In this document: positions 45,801 to 55,351 of the stretch, piece by piece
How the letters are laid out: each line of letters starts with the position of its first letter
Position numbering within the stretch: the first letter of the stretch is position 1
Source: Absidia repens
Taxonomy: Eukaryota; Mucoromycota; Mucoromycetes; Mucorales; Cunninghamellaceae
Length of the DNA: 64,000 bases
Direction of reading: 5' to 3'
NCBI GenBank assembly: GCA_002105175.1
Contig: MCGE01000010.1
Span: 310,001-374,000 of the forward strand
Notes under the pieces: generated by a model
The model's input: only the letters and a program-made list of their open reading frames with translations
Told to the model about the DNA's origin: nothing
Database searches by the model: none
Position numbers and translations under genes: made by a program

Positions 45801-47723
45801 TCTTGTTCACCATCCGATTTGTCCTTGATAACCAAATTTGGCACCCGTGTCAATAGTCTTTCCGTTTTCCTTCGCATTGCTGTGGCGTGTTTCCGGTATT
45901 CACTTGCTGGGTTGGTATTATAAATAAGGCAGTTGTCATATATAAGATATAGATCATCAGAAAATTCTTGCTTTGTTTTGTATTCCAATTGCTTCAGTTT
46001 CTTTGACACTGTTCCAAGATCCATGGGGCGAATGATCACTAACAAAATAAATATTGACAAAAATAAAATAAATATTTTAGTCACTTCTCTTACTAACTTT
46101 CATATTGATCGCAAACTAATGTACATTCTGCTACACATACCATCCAAATAATCAGGTGCTTCACGTTTGCTGACCTTGTTCAAAAATGGAGTCGAATGAG
46201 CCTATGAGATGTATTGAGTGAGTCTGCCTGCATTTTTAGTTCCTTTGATTTTCTTTCACCCCTTACAGTATAGTTCTTAAGTTCCATCAAGACCTTTTCC
46301 ATCGCCTCGTACAGTTCTTCTTGACCTTGTTTTTCATCATTTGCCCATTTTGATCGGTGGGGCTTAAAGTCAGATAACAGATTTTGCAATTCCCTGTCCG
46401 ATAGTCCCATGCTACTCCGGTTAGCAGAAATCCCCTTCAGCAAGTACTATTAAGCATATACAAATATATGACAAAAAAATTGTAACGTTAGTTCCACAAG
46501 TTCCACCCAGCTTCTTACTTATATATATATATTACCTTCAGAGTAAAGTTTCCATCAGCATTAAACATCGACAACTATAACAGATCAATAGTGTTAGCAA
46601 AATCATCAAGGAGAGCAGATTTTATAAATCACTTACAGAATGGTCTTCAGCATTTTCTTTTTCTTCTTCTTCATTCAGTGCTTCTTGTGCTTCATATTCC
46701 TATGTAAAGTGAAGGGAACGATTAAAAAAAAAAAAAAAGAAGAGCTCATCCACATTTATTTTTTCCACACTCCATAAAAGACCAATATTTACCTTTAGTT
46801 TTTGCTGTTCAATCATGACGGCTTGGTCTGTCTCTAACGTGTGATAAACATCCAGAATTGGCACTTTATCGGGATCAGCCATTGCTAGGATACTTGGTGT
46901 TTGTTTTTCTAAAAAAAAATAAAAAAAAATAAAGGATTAGACATGATATCATTCATCCCCCCCCTAGCTCGTGTCTTTTCTGTTTACCTGTGGCTTCAAT
47001 ATCGTCAATATCACTATCATAAATGGTAGTGCCTTGCTGGTGTGTCTGTTGTGTCTGTTGTGTCTGTTGTGTCTGTTGTGTCTGTTGTGTCTGTTGTGTC
47101 TGTTGTTGTTGTTGTTGTTGTTCTAAAGACTGTTGCTGCTGCTGTTCTATAGGCTGTTGCTGCTGTTGTTCTAAAGACTGTTGTTCACCATCAAGAGCTT
47201 CATCTTGAGGTTGTTGAGACTGTCGAGACTGAAGATCGTGTTGCTGCTTGAGTTGATGCAACCGCTTTTGTTGTAGGTCTTGAGCTGCTTCCTCAATTTT
47301 GGCGGGATCAGGTGCTGGTAGAGTCTTTGCCTTGTTGGATAAGTCGGTCACATCAATTTGCGCGTGTTGACAGCAAGGACGGTCGGAATGATATAGATGA
47401 GGGACAAACCTTTCAAACAACAGCGATCGGACACGAAAAGCTGACGTTTCCAGTTCAGTGAGCAACGAGTCGTCGTCGTTGTGGTAATTGGTTTTTTGGA
47501 GTTGCGGTGAATCGAGATCCGGTGTTATATTACCTTTGCCTTCACTGCGGTTAGGAGAAAACGAGATAAAGGCAACCCAGGTAGACAAAGATTCGATGGC
47601 GGTTTCAAAGCATTGAGCTTCAGCTGGTGTCAAATACGTGGTATGCAAATCCTTGTCGATAATATCTTTGGCAAGGACAAACGACATTTGGTGCCAAGAT
47701 ATGCCATTACACTGAGTTAACAT
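42814..47723 (-). CDS. SPT7: SAGA complex subunit Spt7 (bromodomain and histone fold)
   Basis: Spt7 scaffolds the SAGA co-activator in the nucleus. The gene has about 15 exons and roughly 1,100 residues. The N-terminal exon includes a long Gln tract with TQQ repeats. The bromodomain (about 45.8-46.4 kb) reads WANDEKQGQEELYEAMEKVL..TPFLNKVSKREAPDYLDVIIRP and MDLGTVSKKL, ending LIYDNCLIYNTNPASEYRKHA. A conserved middle follows (DWGEMREQVWYEV; LVRCTEKNLVQWTDRRRPGD; LFLPEYAV). The histone-fold (bromodomain-associated) domain is LFQRSTSKLLAHAGFEGANK..ALQILTDVATDYITNIGKTL, followed by ENGVLELSDLENYI. Next come DYFGFKAIGLDQEYNLSTLSV and a Lys/Glu-rich coiled-coil tail. The start at 47723 (MLTQCNGISWHQMSFVL) is chosen over the Met twelve residues on; either is possible. 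Confidence 0.92.
47035..47180. repeat. Gln-coding tandem repeat in SPT7 exon 1
   Basis: On the minus strand this encodes blocks of five to seven glutamines (QQQQQ..SLEQQQQQ) followed by seven TQQ/THQ units. The nucleotide repeat TGTGTCTGT is nearly perfect, so the length is likely to vary between strains. Confidence 0.85.
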
Positions 47724-47851
47724 GTATATGAAGTTCGAAGAGGAGAGATATGGTGTGCTGTTGGAATGAATCGAGTAGTGAAATACGTGATGAAAATATG
47801 ATAAATAATCAAAAGATGTGGTATGGAAAGGGAGCAAAGAAAATGGAAATA

Positions 47852-47882
<31 letters not shown>

Positions 47883-48696
47883 AAAATAGAGCTCAGGATT
47901 TATCTGGTGACGGTCGAATTTAATTGGCTGAATACAAACGGCCAGTAATTTACCTGACCGAATATATACATAAGCGCTTTCTACTTTATGTAGTTTTGTA
48001 AAATGTATACAGTATTTTAACTTCAAATGAGACGAAATGCTTTTTTTTTTTGGGATCATAGAAACTGGAAATTAAGTCGAAATAAATCTTTTTTTAAGAC
48101 ACCCGTTAAAAATTCGGGGACGATGCAAATATGGCATGAATTTCATAGTTACGAATCGCGCTGTTCTACAACAAACTTCGTATAATGTCTGAGGGGACGA
48201 TTAATTTATCAACATTGGAAAGTTCCTAAGGGCGATACATTGCCAACTGAGACTTATCCTTGCTTATTATGATTATTTGAACATTTTTTGCGCTATCCGT
48301 TCGATGATTCAATATTTTCTGTGCTTCCTTCTATCCCTTCCTGTCTTTTTTTTTTTTTTTTTTTTTTTTTTTTGCCAATAAACAATGATAAATGCAATTT
48401 TATTTTTATTTATTTTTGTCCCCTCTTAGTATAACTCATGTTGTATTTTGAGGTAAAATTACTGTTTTTGCTAGACATTACACTATTTTGTTCTGTTTTT
48501 TCGCGCATAGCATCCTCTCCGTAACAATGCGATCAGCCCCATTCATATTCATCAGCGCGGCCAAGCAGCATAAGTTGTCTGACTCCATCTTATCCCCAAC
48601 TTGATCCCAAATAAAGATAGCATACCTACATTTTTTCATATTTCAACATCATCACATATAAGATTACACAGATGCACACAGACGCACACACATACA

Positions 48697-48751
<55 letters not shown>

Positions 48752-48909
48752 GTCATTATAAAGCCTTTTATGATGAAAACAGATTTCTTTTATTGATAGC
48801 AAGAAAAAATAAAAGTGAATAGTAAAATAAACTAACCTATTAATGGTCACATATCATCACTAATGAGCGTAGGAGTAGAATAAATGGAAAGTGAAGATGA
48901 GAGAGGATC
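47724..48909. other. SPT7 upstream region and MGST3 3' flank
   Basis: The region holds A/T runs (47854-47873; 48346-48373) and a CAT microsatellite. No gene is supported. Confidence 0.45.
48697..48750. repeat. CAT trinucleotide microsatellite, 18 units
   Basis: This is an uninterrupted ATC/CAT array of 54 bp, preceded by a short CA-rich stretch. Open frames through it (poly-His or poly-Asp) are artefacts of the repeat. Confidence 0.92.
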
Positions 48910-49725
48910 CTATTTCAGTAAGTGGTAAAGGGTTGAACCAGTTGTGTACAATAAGGTGAGTAAGCCAATGTAGCCGATAGAGCCTCGAAGACGCTTCTTG
49001 GGATCACCAGACTTGTAGCCAGAAGCATAAAGTACGCGTCCAAAGAGGTAAATAGCGCCTAGTGTTCAAAAAAGAAAAATCATTCCAGAGGGTTAGTAAT
49101 TCAGTTCCTATTTTTCTTTTGCAGGAAGCGATTTGTTTTGGGTTTATTTTTTGTTTTACCAGCACCAGCTGACAGTTCAGGGTGGTTAATACCACCAATC
49201 AACAATAAAGTAGTAACCACAGGGAAGCTTTCTATGACAGTAGTGAAAGAGCTCAAATGTTATTCACTGGTATCAAATCAAATTCTTCTAATTCCTTTGA
49301 ATTTTATTGAGCCTTTTTAATATACCTAATGTGTTTTGGTGCGCGCGCTGAGTACAGTTGAAAACGTTTTTAGTATTGTCCTTTTCGGCTTCACTCTTTT
49401 CGGCATACACTAAGCAAGGTCAATGAAGATAAAGTAAGTATTTCCAACTACTAACATACAGAAGTCAACAATATATATATATATATGTGTGTGTGTATAG
49501 CTTACTATAGGGATAAGGGATACCAGCAGCCTTACGAGCAGCACCGACACTAACCGACATCCAGACTAACTGTAAGGCGCTAGCAGCAGACACAGCAAGA
49601 ACCTAAAACGTAAAGAAAAACGAAAAAAGATAATATGTAAATTTTTCAAGTTAAGCACTTTACTACTAATACGAATAAGTGAAGTAACTTACATATCCGT
49701 ATTCAGTGGGAATGGTAATAGGCAT
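48910..49725 (-). CDS. MGST3: Microsomal glutathione S-transferase 3 (MAPEG family)
   Basis: This is a membrane-bound MAPEG enzyme of the ER or mitochondrial outer membrane that uses glutathione to conjugate or reduce lipid peroxides. About 144 residues are encoded in four exons from MPITIPTEYGYVLAVSAAS. Hallmarks are VFNCTQRAHQNTLESFP (MGST3 FNCIQRAHQNTLE), GGINHPELSAGAGAIYLFGR and VLYASGYKSGDPKKRLRGSI. Four hydrophobic segments fit the four-helix MAPEG fold. The C-terminus is YTTGSTLYHLLK, without the Cys-rich end of the animal protein. An AAATCCCGCC box lies 90 bp upstream of the ATG. Confidence 0.93.
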
Positions 49726-49812
49726 TTTTTAGTTTTTGGGGAAAGTTTGAGGTAAAGAAGAAACGTTTTGCAAGTTCATTTTTTTAAAAGTTGCCAATTT
49801 ATAGAAAAGTTT

Positions 49813-49822
49813 AAATCCCGCC
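49813..49822 (+). promoter_or_regulatory. AAATCCCGCC box upstream of MGST3
   Basis: The box is identical to the one upstream of SEC5 and is 90 bp from the MGST3 start codon. Confidence 0.45.
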
Positions 49823-50524
49823 TCACACAGTGGGGGTTTTTTTTGGTGTGTCGAAACAACACGCAATGTACAGTATTACCAAGCCATCGTCCGTGCCTGA
49901 CATGACTCACCGGAACAGTCGGCAGGGAAATGGGAAAAGAAAGAACTAGAATCAATTGACAAGTATTGCGCAAACACCAAACAAAAAAGGAAGTATGATG
50001 TGGCAAGACAAATACGGAAATTACGGCACATCGTATTATTTCACTTTGAATTGAGACGAGAAGAAAGCAATATAATATACATCCTCCTATTTTCCCCTCA
50101 TAAACTTTTCAATGGCCGATAGGAACTGGATGTTTTGGTGTCCCAGTGCCGATTAATTTTGAGTGCAGATCAGCACCAAAACTCTATCTGGCGGTCCCAT
50201 TATCTTTTGGCCAATATAGTGGCATCTACGATATTTGAGAAGAGGAAAAGAAAAAAAAAAAAAGAACTTCCCGCTTTCCAGCTAAATCCAGAATACATCT
50301 CAATAACCTGAACGGCAGAAATTGCCTCATGACCATCACTTTATATGAGCTCATTATCTTCAGAAAATATGACAAAGACTTCCGCTTTTGAACGAAATGA
50401 ATTGAGCACATTCCTCCTCAGATAAAAGAGTTGCGCAATCTTCTCACAGTGAAGATTATTGACAAAAGGGATCTCTTGTACAAGCCCTGAATGAGACTAC
50501 TTGGACATTTTTCATTGAAGCAAA
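49823..50524. other. Spacer without recognised genes
   Basis: No gene, RNA or clear repeat is seen between the MGST3 promoter and the dispersed element. Confidence 0.35.
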
Positions 50525-50828
50525 TAAAAAGACACATATTTTATTCAGATATATATATATACAAACTACGGACAAACTAGCACTAAACTAAGCTAATGAT
50601 GGCTACAAAACGTCAATCACTGTGGTTCTAATCCTAGATCCAAAATGAAAGGGTTTCCCCATGCATGTTGTAATCCCTGAGCTGAAACCCTTTCTAAACT
50701 AGTCCTGATACTAATCTAAGTCCAGCATAATTTCAAAAAAGCTGAATGGTGAAGAAAATAGAAGGAAAAAAGAAAGAAAAATAAAAGAACGCGGGAAAAA
50801 TAAAAAACCAGCAACTTGTGCGGAATTT
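50525..50828 (-). repeat. Dispersed hairpin element, subtype A (best stem)
   Basis: Read on the minus strand: AAATTCCGC (50828-50820), pyrimidine tract, CACCATTCAGCTT, CTTAGATTAGTATCAGGACT, then GAAAGGGTTTC and GAAACCCTTTC as perfect 11-bp arms flanking a loop of about 27 nt. Next come TTTCATTTTGGAT and finally ATCTGAATAAAATATG near 50531. This is the clearest copy of the family. Confidence 0.85.
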
Positions 50829-52790
50829 GAAATATGTTTACTGTTCCAGGCAGACTGGGCTCCTTTTTTAGGCTTGCCAATCGACAAAGAGTTGATCATG
50901 TTATCCATTACTATCCATCGTCCTTCATTGCTTATTGTAAGTTAATCTTGATACCATTCCAAAGTATCATGAATTTGATGCTCATGATTTTTTTTCGACA
51001 CCGGACACCGGAACATCCAGTTTCCTATCCTTTCAATTGAGACGGTGACAAAAAATTAAATTGGAATTGGGGCATAAAATAAATTAGGATCGTAAGAAAT
51101 ATTTTCTGGGATGAGAAGAAATAAAATTTGAGGTAGCAGTAAAATAAAAAATCGAGAAATCAGCAGGAGAATATTCAGACAGTTAAAAGTAATGGAGTAA
51201 AAAGTTTGGTTAGCTTTTTTTTTTTTTGTTCGCAGGATTTTGAAGGTTCCCACGGAGCAGCAAAAGATTATCACAAAATTAAAAAGAACAACCCCGTCCT
51301 TTCCCATTAAAAATCGTCATGAGAGTGTATGTTTTGGAATATAGATTCCGGAAGCTCGACTTGAATGGTCACCATTTGGCACAATGGGGTAAGATACTAC
51401 TATTGTAAATTTTATTTCATCGCTTAAAGCTTGCTTTTCCATGGCTCTTTGTTTTGAGTTTGGTTATAAGCTTGGTTAGCCTTCATTCTATAGAAGGTTG
51501 ATTTTTTTTTTAACACTTACGCGAGGAATAAATGTAATCGGTTAAACCGTATGTCTTACGGATAACATGGCGGAGGAGAGGCACATGCTGCTGTAGAAGG
51601 AGAAGAATAGAGTGTTTTTTTTTTTTAAAAAAAAAAGAGATTGAATCTGATATGATAGAAAAATAATGATGAATAATAGAAATGAAGAAATATGTATTTT
51701 TATATGCTGTTTTAAGTCTGTTAAAAAATATTTTTCTTTATGTATTGGATCCTGTAAATGTCCAGAATGACCTTGTTACTTCTAATGATCATGCACAATC
51801 AATGTTAATTGCTTTTTCTTTTTATTACAATATTACGAAAACAAAGAACAGCGAAGAAAAGCAAAAAGTAAGTAAAAAGACAATAAAAACTACCATACTA
51901 TTAAAATAAAAAGGGGTTAACATTGATTGTGCATAATTGAAGAAATCAGGTATATACAATGTTACTTTCAACCGGAAGGTGTGTATTGGTTATTTCTATG
52001 CCTGATAAATGCTGTCAATGGTACATGATTAGCTGTGAGATATTATACAATTCTTTATGTTTGGGTGTTATGGTATCATATATTTTTCCTTTCCTTCTCT
52101 TGCTATCTGCATATCCCCCTCTCCTTATTCCTGATTTTTCTTGCTCCTTCATCCCCATTATCCAGTTTAAAAGTAAGAGTGTTACAGTTTATTAACTTCA
52201 AATTAAGATGAGGGTAAACTAAACTAAGACGGTGGTATAATAAAATTGGGATAGGCAAAAAAAAAAAAATTGGGGCGTTAAATTTCATGGGAGTTTTTGC
52301 AGCTAAAAATATATTGTAACTGGGTTCATTCCAGTATCCATCCTTCGCGTTTCTACTATGTTCACATGATTGGGAATCATCTAAATACATTGTAGTTAAT
52401 GTAAATTCCTGGGGAGAGGTTTGCAGCTGCCCATCCATATTTTTTCTTTCTGGGCATCTGAAAATAAATCTGCCTACGTTTTAATTTTATTTTTAAAAAA
52501 AAAAAAACTACTCATCTCAATTTTCAATTCCCGTCGTCCAGAAAAGATGCGCTTTGTTTGAATTGAAACTTCAAAAACTGTAAATAAAAACGTGAGACGT
52601 AGGAACAAGATAGCCTAAGGGAAGTAATTCATTATTACTCCCAACAGACAAGCAAGTATAATTACTGTCGACAGGTTATACCTGATATTTATTTGTTTAT
52701 ATACCTACTTTTTTTGATTCGTTGTCTCAATATTCTGATATCAAATAAACCGTTATGATAATACTGTTCAGTGGGGGAGATTAATATATA
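50829..52790. other. Gene-poor spacer with an inverted repeat and a possible exon remnant
   Basis: The region contains a perfect 18-bp inverted repeat (51791-51808 and 51917-51934) and a short conserved-looking coding stretch at 51483-51590 described separately. The remainder is AT-rich and unexplained. Confidence 0.4.
51483..51590 (-). pseudogene. Possible last exons or remnant of a small gene
   Basis: After a plausible acceptor (CTACAG), the minus strand reads QHVPLLRHVIRKTYGLTDYI and a few more residues. A donor (GTAAGT), a 33-bp spacer and an acceptor (CTATAG) then lead to an immediate TGA at 51485-51483. AAATAAAA lies about 70 bp further on. The peptide is less AT-biased than its surroundings, but no initiating exon was found. 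It could be a gene with a tiny first exon, or a relic. Confidence 0.25.
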
Positions 52791-52794
52791 AAAA

Positions 52795-53050
52795 CCACGG
52801 CCTAATTTATTTAGATGTAGATACAAAACTATTACAACTGAACTAAGCTAAACTAGTAAAGATTTTCAATAGAACTATCCTTCGTTAAAGTCTAATCAAG
52901 TAGTGGATGGTCTAAATCATGAATCCATATGAAAAGGTTACCCCAGGTTTCCCCATGCATGTTTGTAGTGTATTGTATTTTAAAAATGCCCCTGATTCAT
53001 GCTCTATTACTAATTCAAGATCCTCGATTCCTCAATGAAGCTTCATTGAA
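52795..53050 (-). repeat. Dispersed hairpin element, subtype B
   Basis: Read on the minus strand: GAATCGAGGATCTTGAATTA, GGGGCATTTTTAAAATACAA, CATGCATGGGGAAACC, then TTTAGTTCAGTTG and an AATAAA-like end. A 50-nt A run (53061-53110, T run on the element strand) lies directly 5' of it. Confidence 0.75.
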
Positions 53051-53058
53051 GATATCCT

Positions 53059-53115
<57 letters not shown>

Positions 53116-53147
53116 GTAGGCACTATTAGAGGCTACGTGTACAGCAC

Positions 53148-53231
53148 GGCCTAGATTCCTAATATAATTGATCGATTAGGAATAAGGCCACGCCAAGTTT
53201 GATATGTGCGAGCTAGGACTGTCGAACAGTC
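53148..53231. other. Two adjacent hairpins (candidate structured RNA)
   Basis: Hairpin 1 (53148-53189) pairs GGCCT+ATTCCTAAT with ATTAGGAAT+AGGCC around an 11-nt loop, with a small internal loop. Hairpin 2 (53217-53231) is GACTGT-CGA-ACAGTC. The segment is GC-richer than its surroundings. No known RNA family was recognised. Confidence 0.35.
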
Positions 53232-53569
53232 GCCGGGACTCTGGTGGTATAGCCATAATGGGAGGGCTAAAACGCGGACATATGGTAAGACACTCAATAA
53301 CGGCTATAATAATGATTTCCAAATACTACCTCGTGGGACAGAAAATCGTTAATAAAAATGAATACTTTATTGAGCTATATTAGATATATATTAAACTGAA
53401 AAATGGAGTTCATTGTAACTAGGAATCTAATATAATAGAGGGGCATGAGAAAGGCGAATGGCAGATTTGAAGTATGGTCAACACTAATGGAAAAGGATGA
53501 TGGTAGTAAAAATGGGATCACTTGTGCAAACAATGAGAAAGATTATTGGGATAATTTTTATTAAAACAA

Positions 53570-53885
53570 AGCATATTTTATTCAGATATAGAAACAACCT
53601 ATGGCCAAACTAAAACTAAACTAAGCTGATGAAGACTTCAAAAAAGCCAATCAATGGTGGGTCCCAAAATCCTGAATCCAAAATGAAAGGTTTTCCCATG
53701 CATGTTGTCATCCCTGATCTGAAACCCCTTTTAAACAAGTTCTGACACTAATCTAAGAGCACCCAAACCTCAAAGAAGTTGAATGATGGAAAAAAAAAGG
53801 AAAAAAATAAAATGAAAAGAAAGAGAGACGAGACGCAAAATAAAAAAATCTGGCGAAAATAAAAAAATTCACGTGTGCGGTATTT
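53570..53885 (-). repeat. Dispersed hairpin element, subtype A
   Basis: Read on the minus strand: AAATACCGC (53885-53877), ACACGTGAATTTTTTT, pyrimidine tract, CATCATTCAACTTCTTTGAG, CTTAGATTAGTGTCAGAACT, AAAAGGGGTTTCAGATCAGG, GCATGGGAAAACC, TTTCATTTTGGATTCAGGAT and ATCTGAATAAAATATG. It lies in the same orientation as the copies at 50.5 and 52.8 kb. Confidence 0.85.
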
Positions 53886-55351
53886 GAAATGTTTTTTTTT
53901 TTGTGGCCGCTGTAGCTCTGATATTTCCCTGATTTTTTTTTCGATAACCCTGAAAACCACAAAAGAAAGGCGACTGCTTTGCTAGATATAAGAGCATGAT
54001 ACACATACCAGAATAACGATATTACCCACAATAACCGTGCAATCTCGTTTTCCGTTCATATCGTTATTGTGCGGTCCTTCTGTAATGAGCCGCTTTCAAG
54101 CACCATGGTTTGGGATCATTAATACAGAATATATGTATATGATAAAAACCCTCCATCCAATGTTAAATCTGACCATTTGGCATTTAAAGTGTGTCAAAAA
54201 ATGAACATACTTTTGATAGCAATAGCTGTGATACTTGATACTGAACATTATCTTCTGCGAGGTTTCGCGCTGATAAGTATGAGAACCCATTTAGTTTTCA
54301 TTAATAAGAGACCCATTCAAAAGTGCGACGTAATCGGTGACCATAATGCGGAAGCGTTTGGTTTCTTCTGCCAAGACTGAGCCCAATTATAGACTTTGAA
54401 AATTTTTAATTACAGTTGTTTAAAGTTTCAATTGAAATCAAGTGTTTTTTTTTTTTGTTTTTTTTTGAAGGATGGAATTACAAATTTTGTTCTACCAGCG
54501 TCTTGATTTATTTTATCTTTTTCATCTTATCAACTTTCAAGTTAATAAACTGTAAACAGGCTCATTCAACTTTTTGTTTTTCTCCAGGGGGTTTACCAAT
54601 ATAGGTAATTATGATTCATTTCGCGGGTTTTCACAAAAAGAAATTTACTGAACCTGTCAAATGCGATAGCTGAAACATAGTATTGATCTCCGCCATCTCC
54701 TCAAATTTTTGAGTCAGTGACTGATCAAAAGACTCATCCCAGAAGTTCAAAGTGCAAAATTGACCATCAACATGTAGAGCATATCTTGAATGTTATTGGC
54801 ATAAAGAGGCGAAATGGCATTAGTTGTGGTATGAATAAAAAAATAATAGCTTGTCCTTTTTTTTTCTTAGTATCAGGCAGAATTGGTGGTAATTTATCTC
54901 GTCATTGTGTTCCTATTTTATCAAGCTAAATCAACACCAATGGTTGTCAATTGAAAAAACTCAATATCTTTTTTCGTGTCTATCATGATGTAGAATAAGC
55001 CAAAATATACTGTGCTATAGTGTTAATATGGGTATGTTACTTAGTTTCATACAGCTTAGTAGTATTTATCCTCTTCTGATAGTTGCTTTTATCTTACTGA
55101 ATCAAGTAAAAACTACAATTTAACGATGTTGCATATATATACATGAAGATGAGAAGTAGATCTCAATTTCATGATCATCGCTTATGATTGGTTTAATTGA
55201 AATCTTTGCTGCTCTTGAGGCATCTCTTTTTTTTTGGAAATCTCAGCCACCGCGCCGTGGTTTAAAAATTCATAAAGCATGGCTCTTTTGACTTTTTTCT
55301 TTTCTCTCTTTTCTATTCATTTTATTTTATAAAATACATCACTCATATATA
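53886..55351. other. Spacer upstream of SHMT
   Basis: The spacer is AT-rich. A GC-richer motif (CCACCGCGCCGTGG, an imperfect palindrome at about 55248-55261) lies about 100 bp before the SHMT start codon, where other genes have the CCGC box. No gene is supported. Confidence 0.4.

Noticed and set aside
47023..47208. Cys-rich open frame on the plus strand (VCCVCCVCC pattern)
   Set aside because: It is the antisense of the Gln repeat in SPT7 and has no independent support.
48601..48850. Poly-His and poly-Asp open frames on both strands
   Set aside because: They are produced entirely by the CAT microsatellite.
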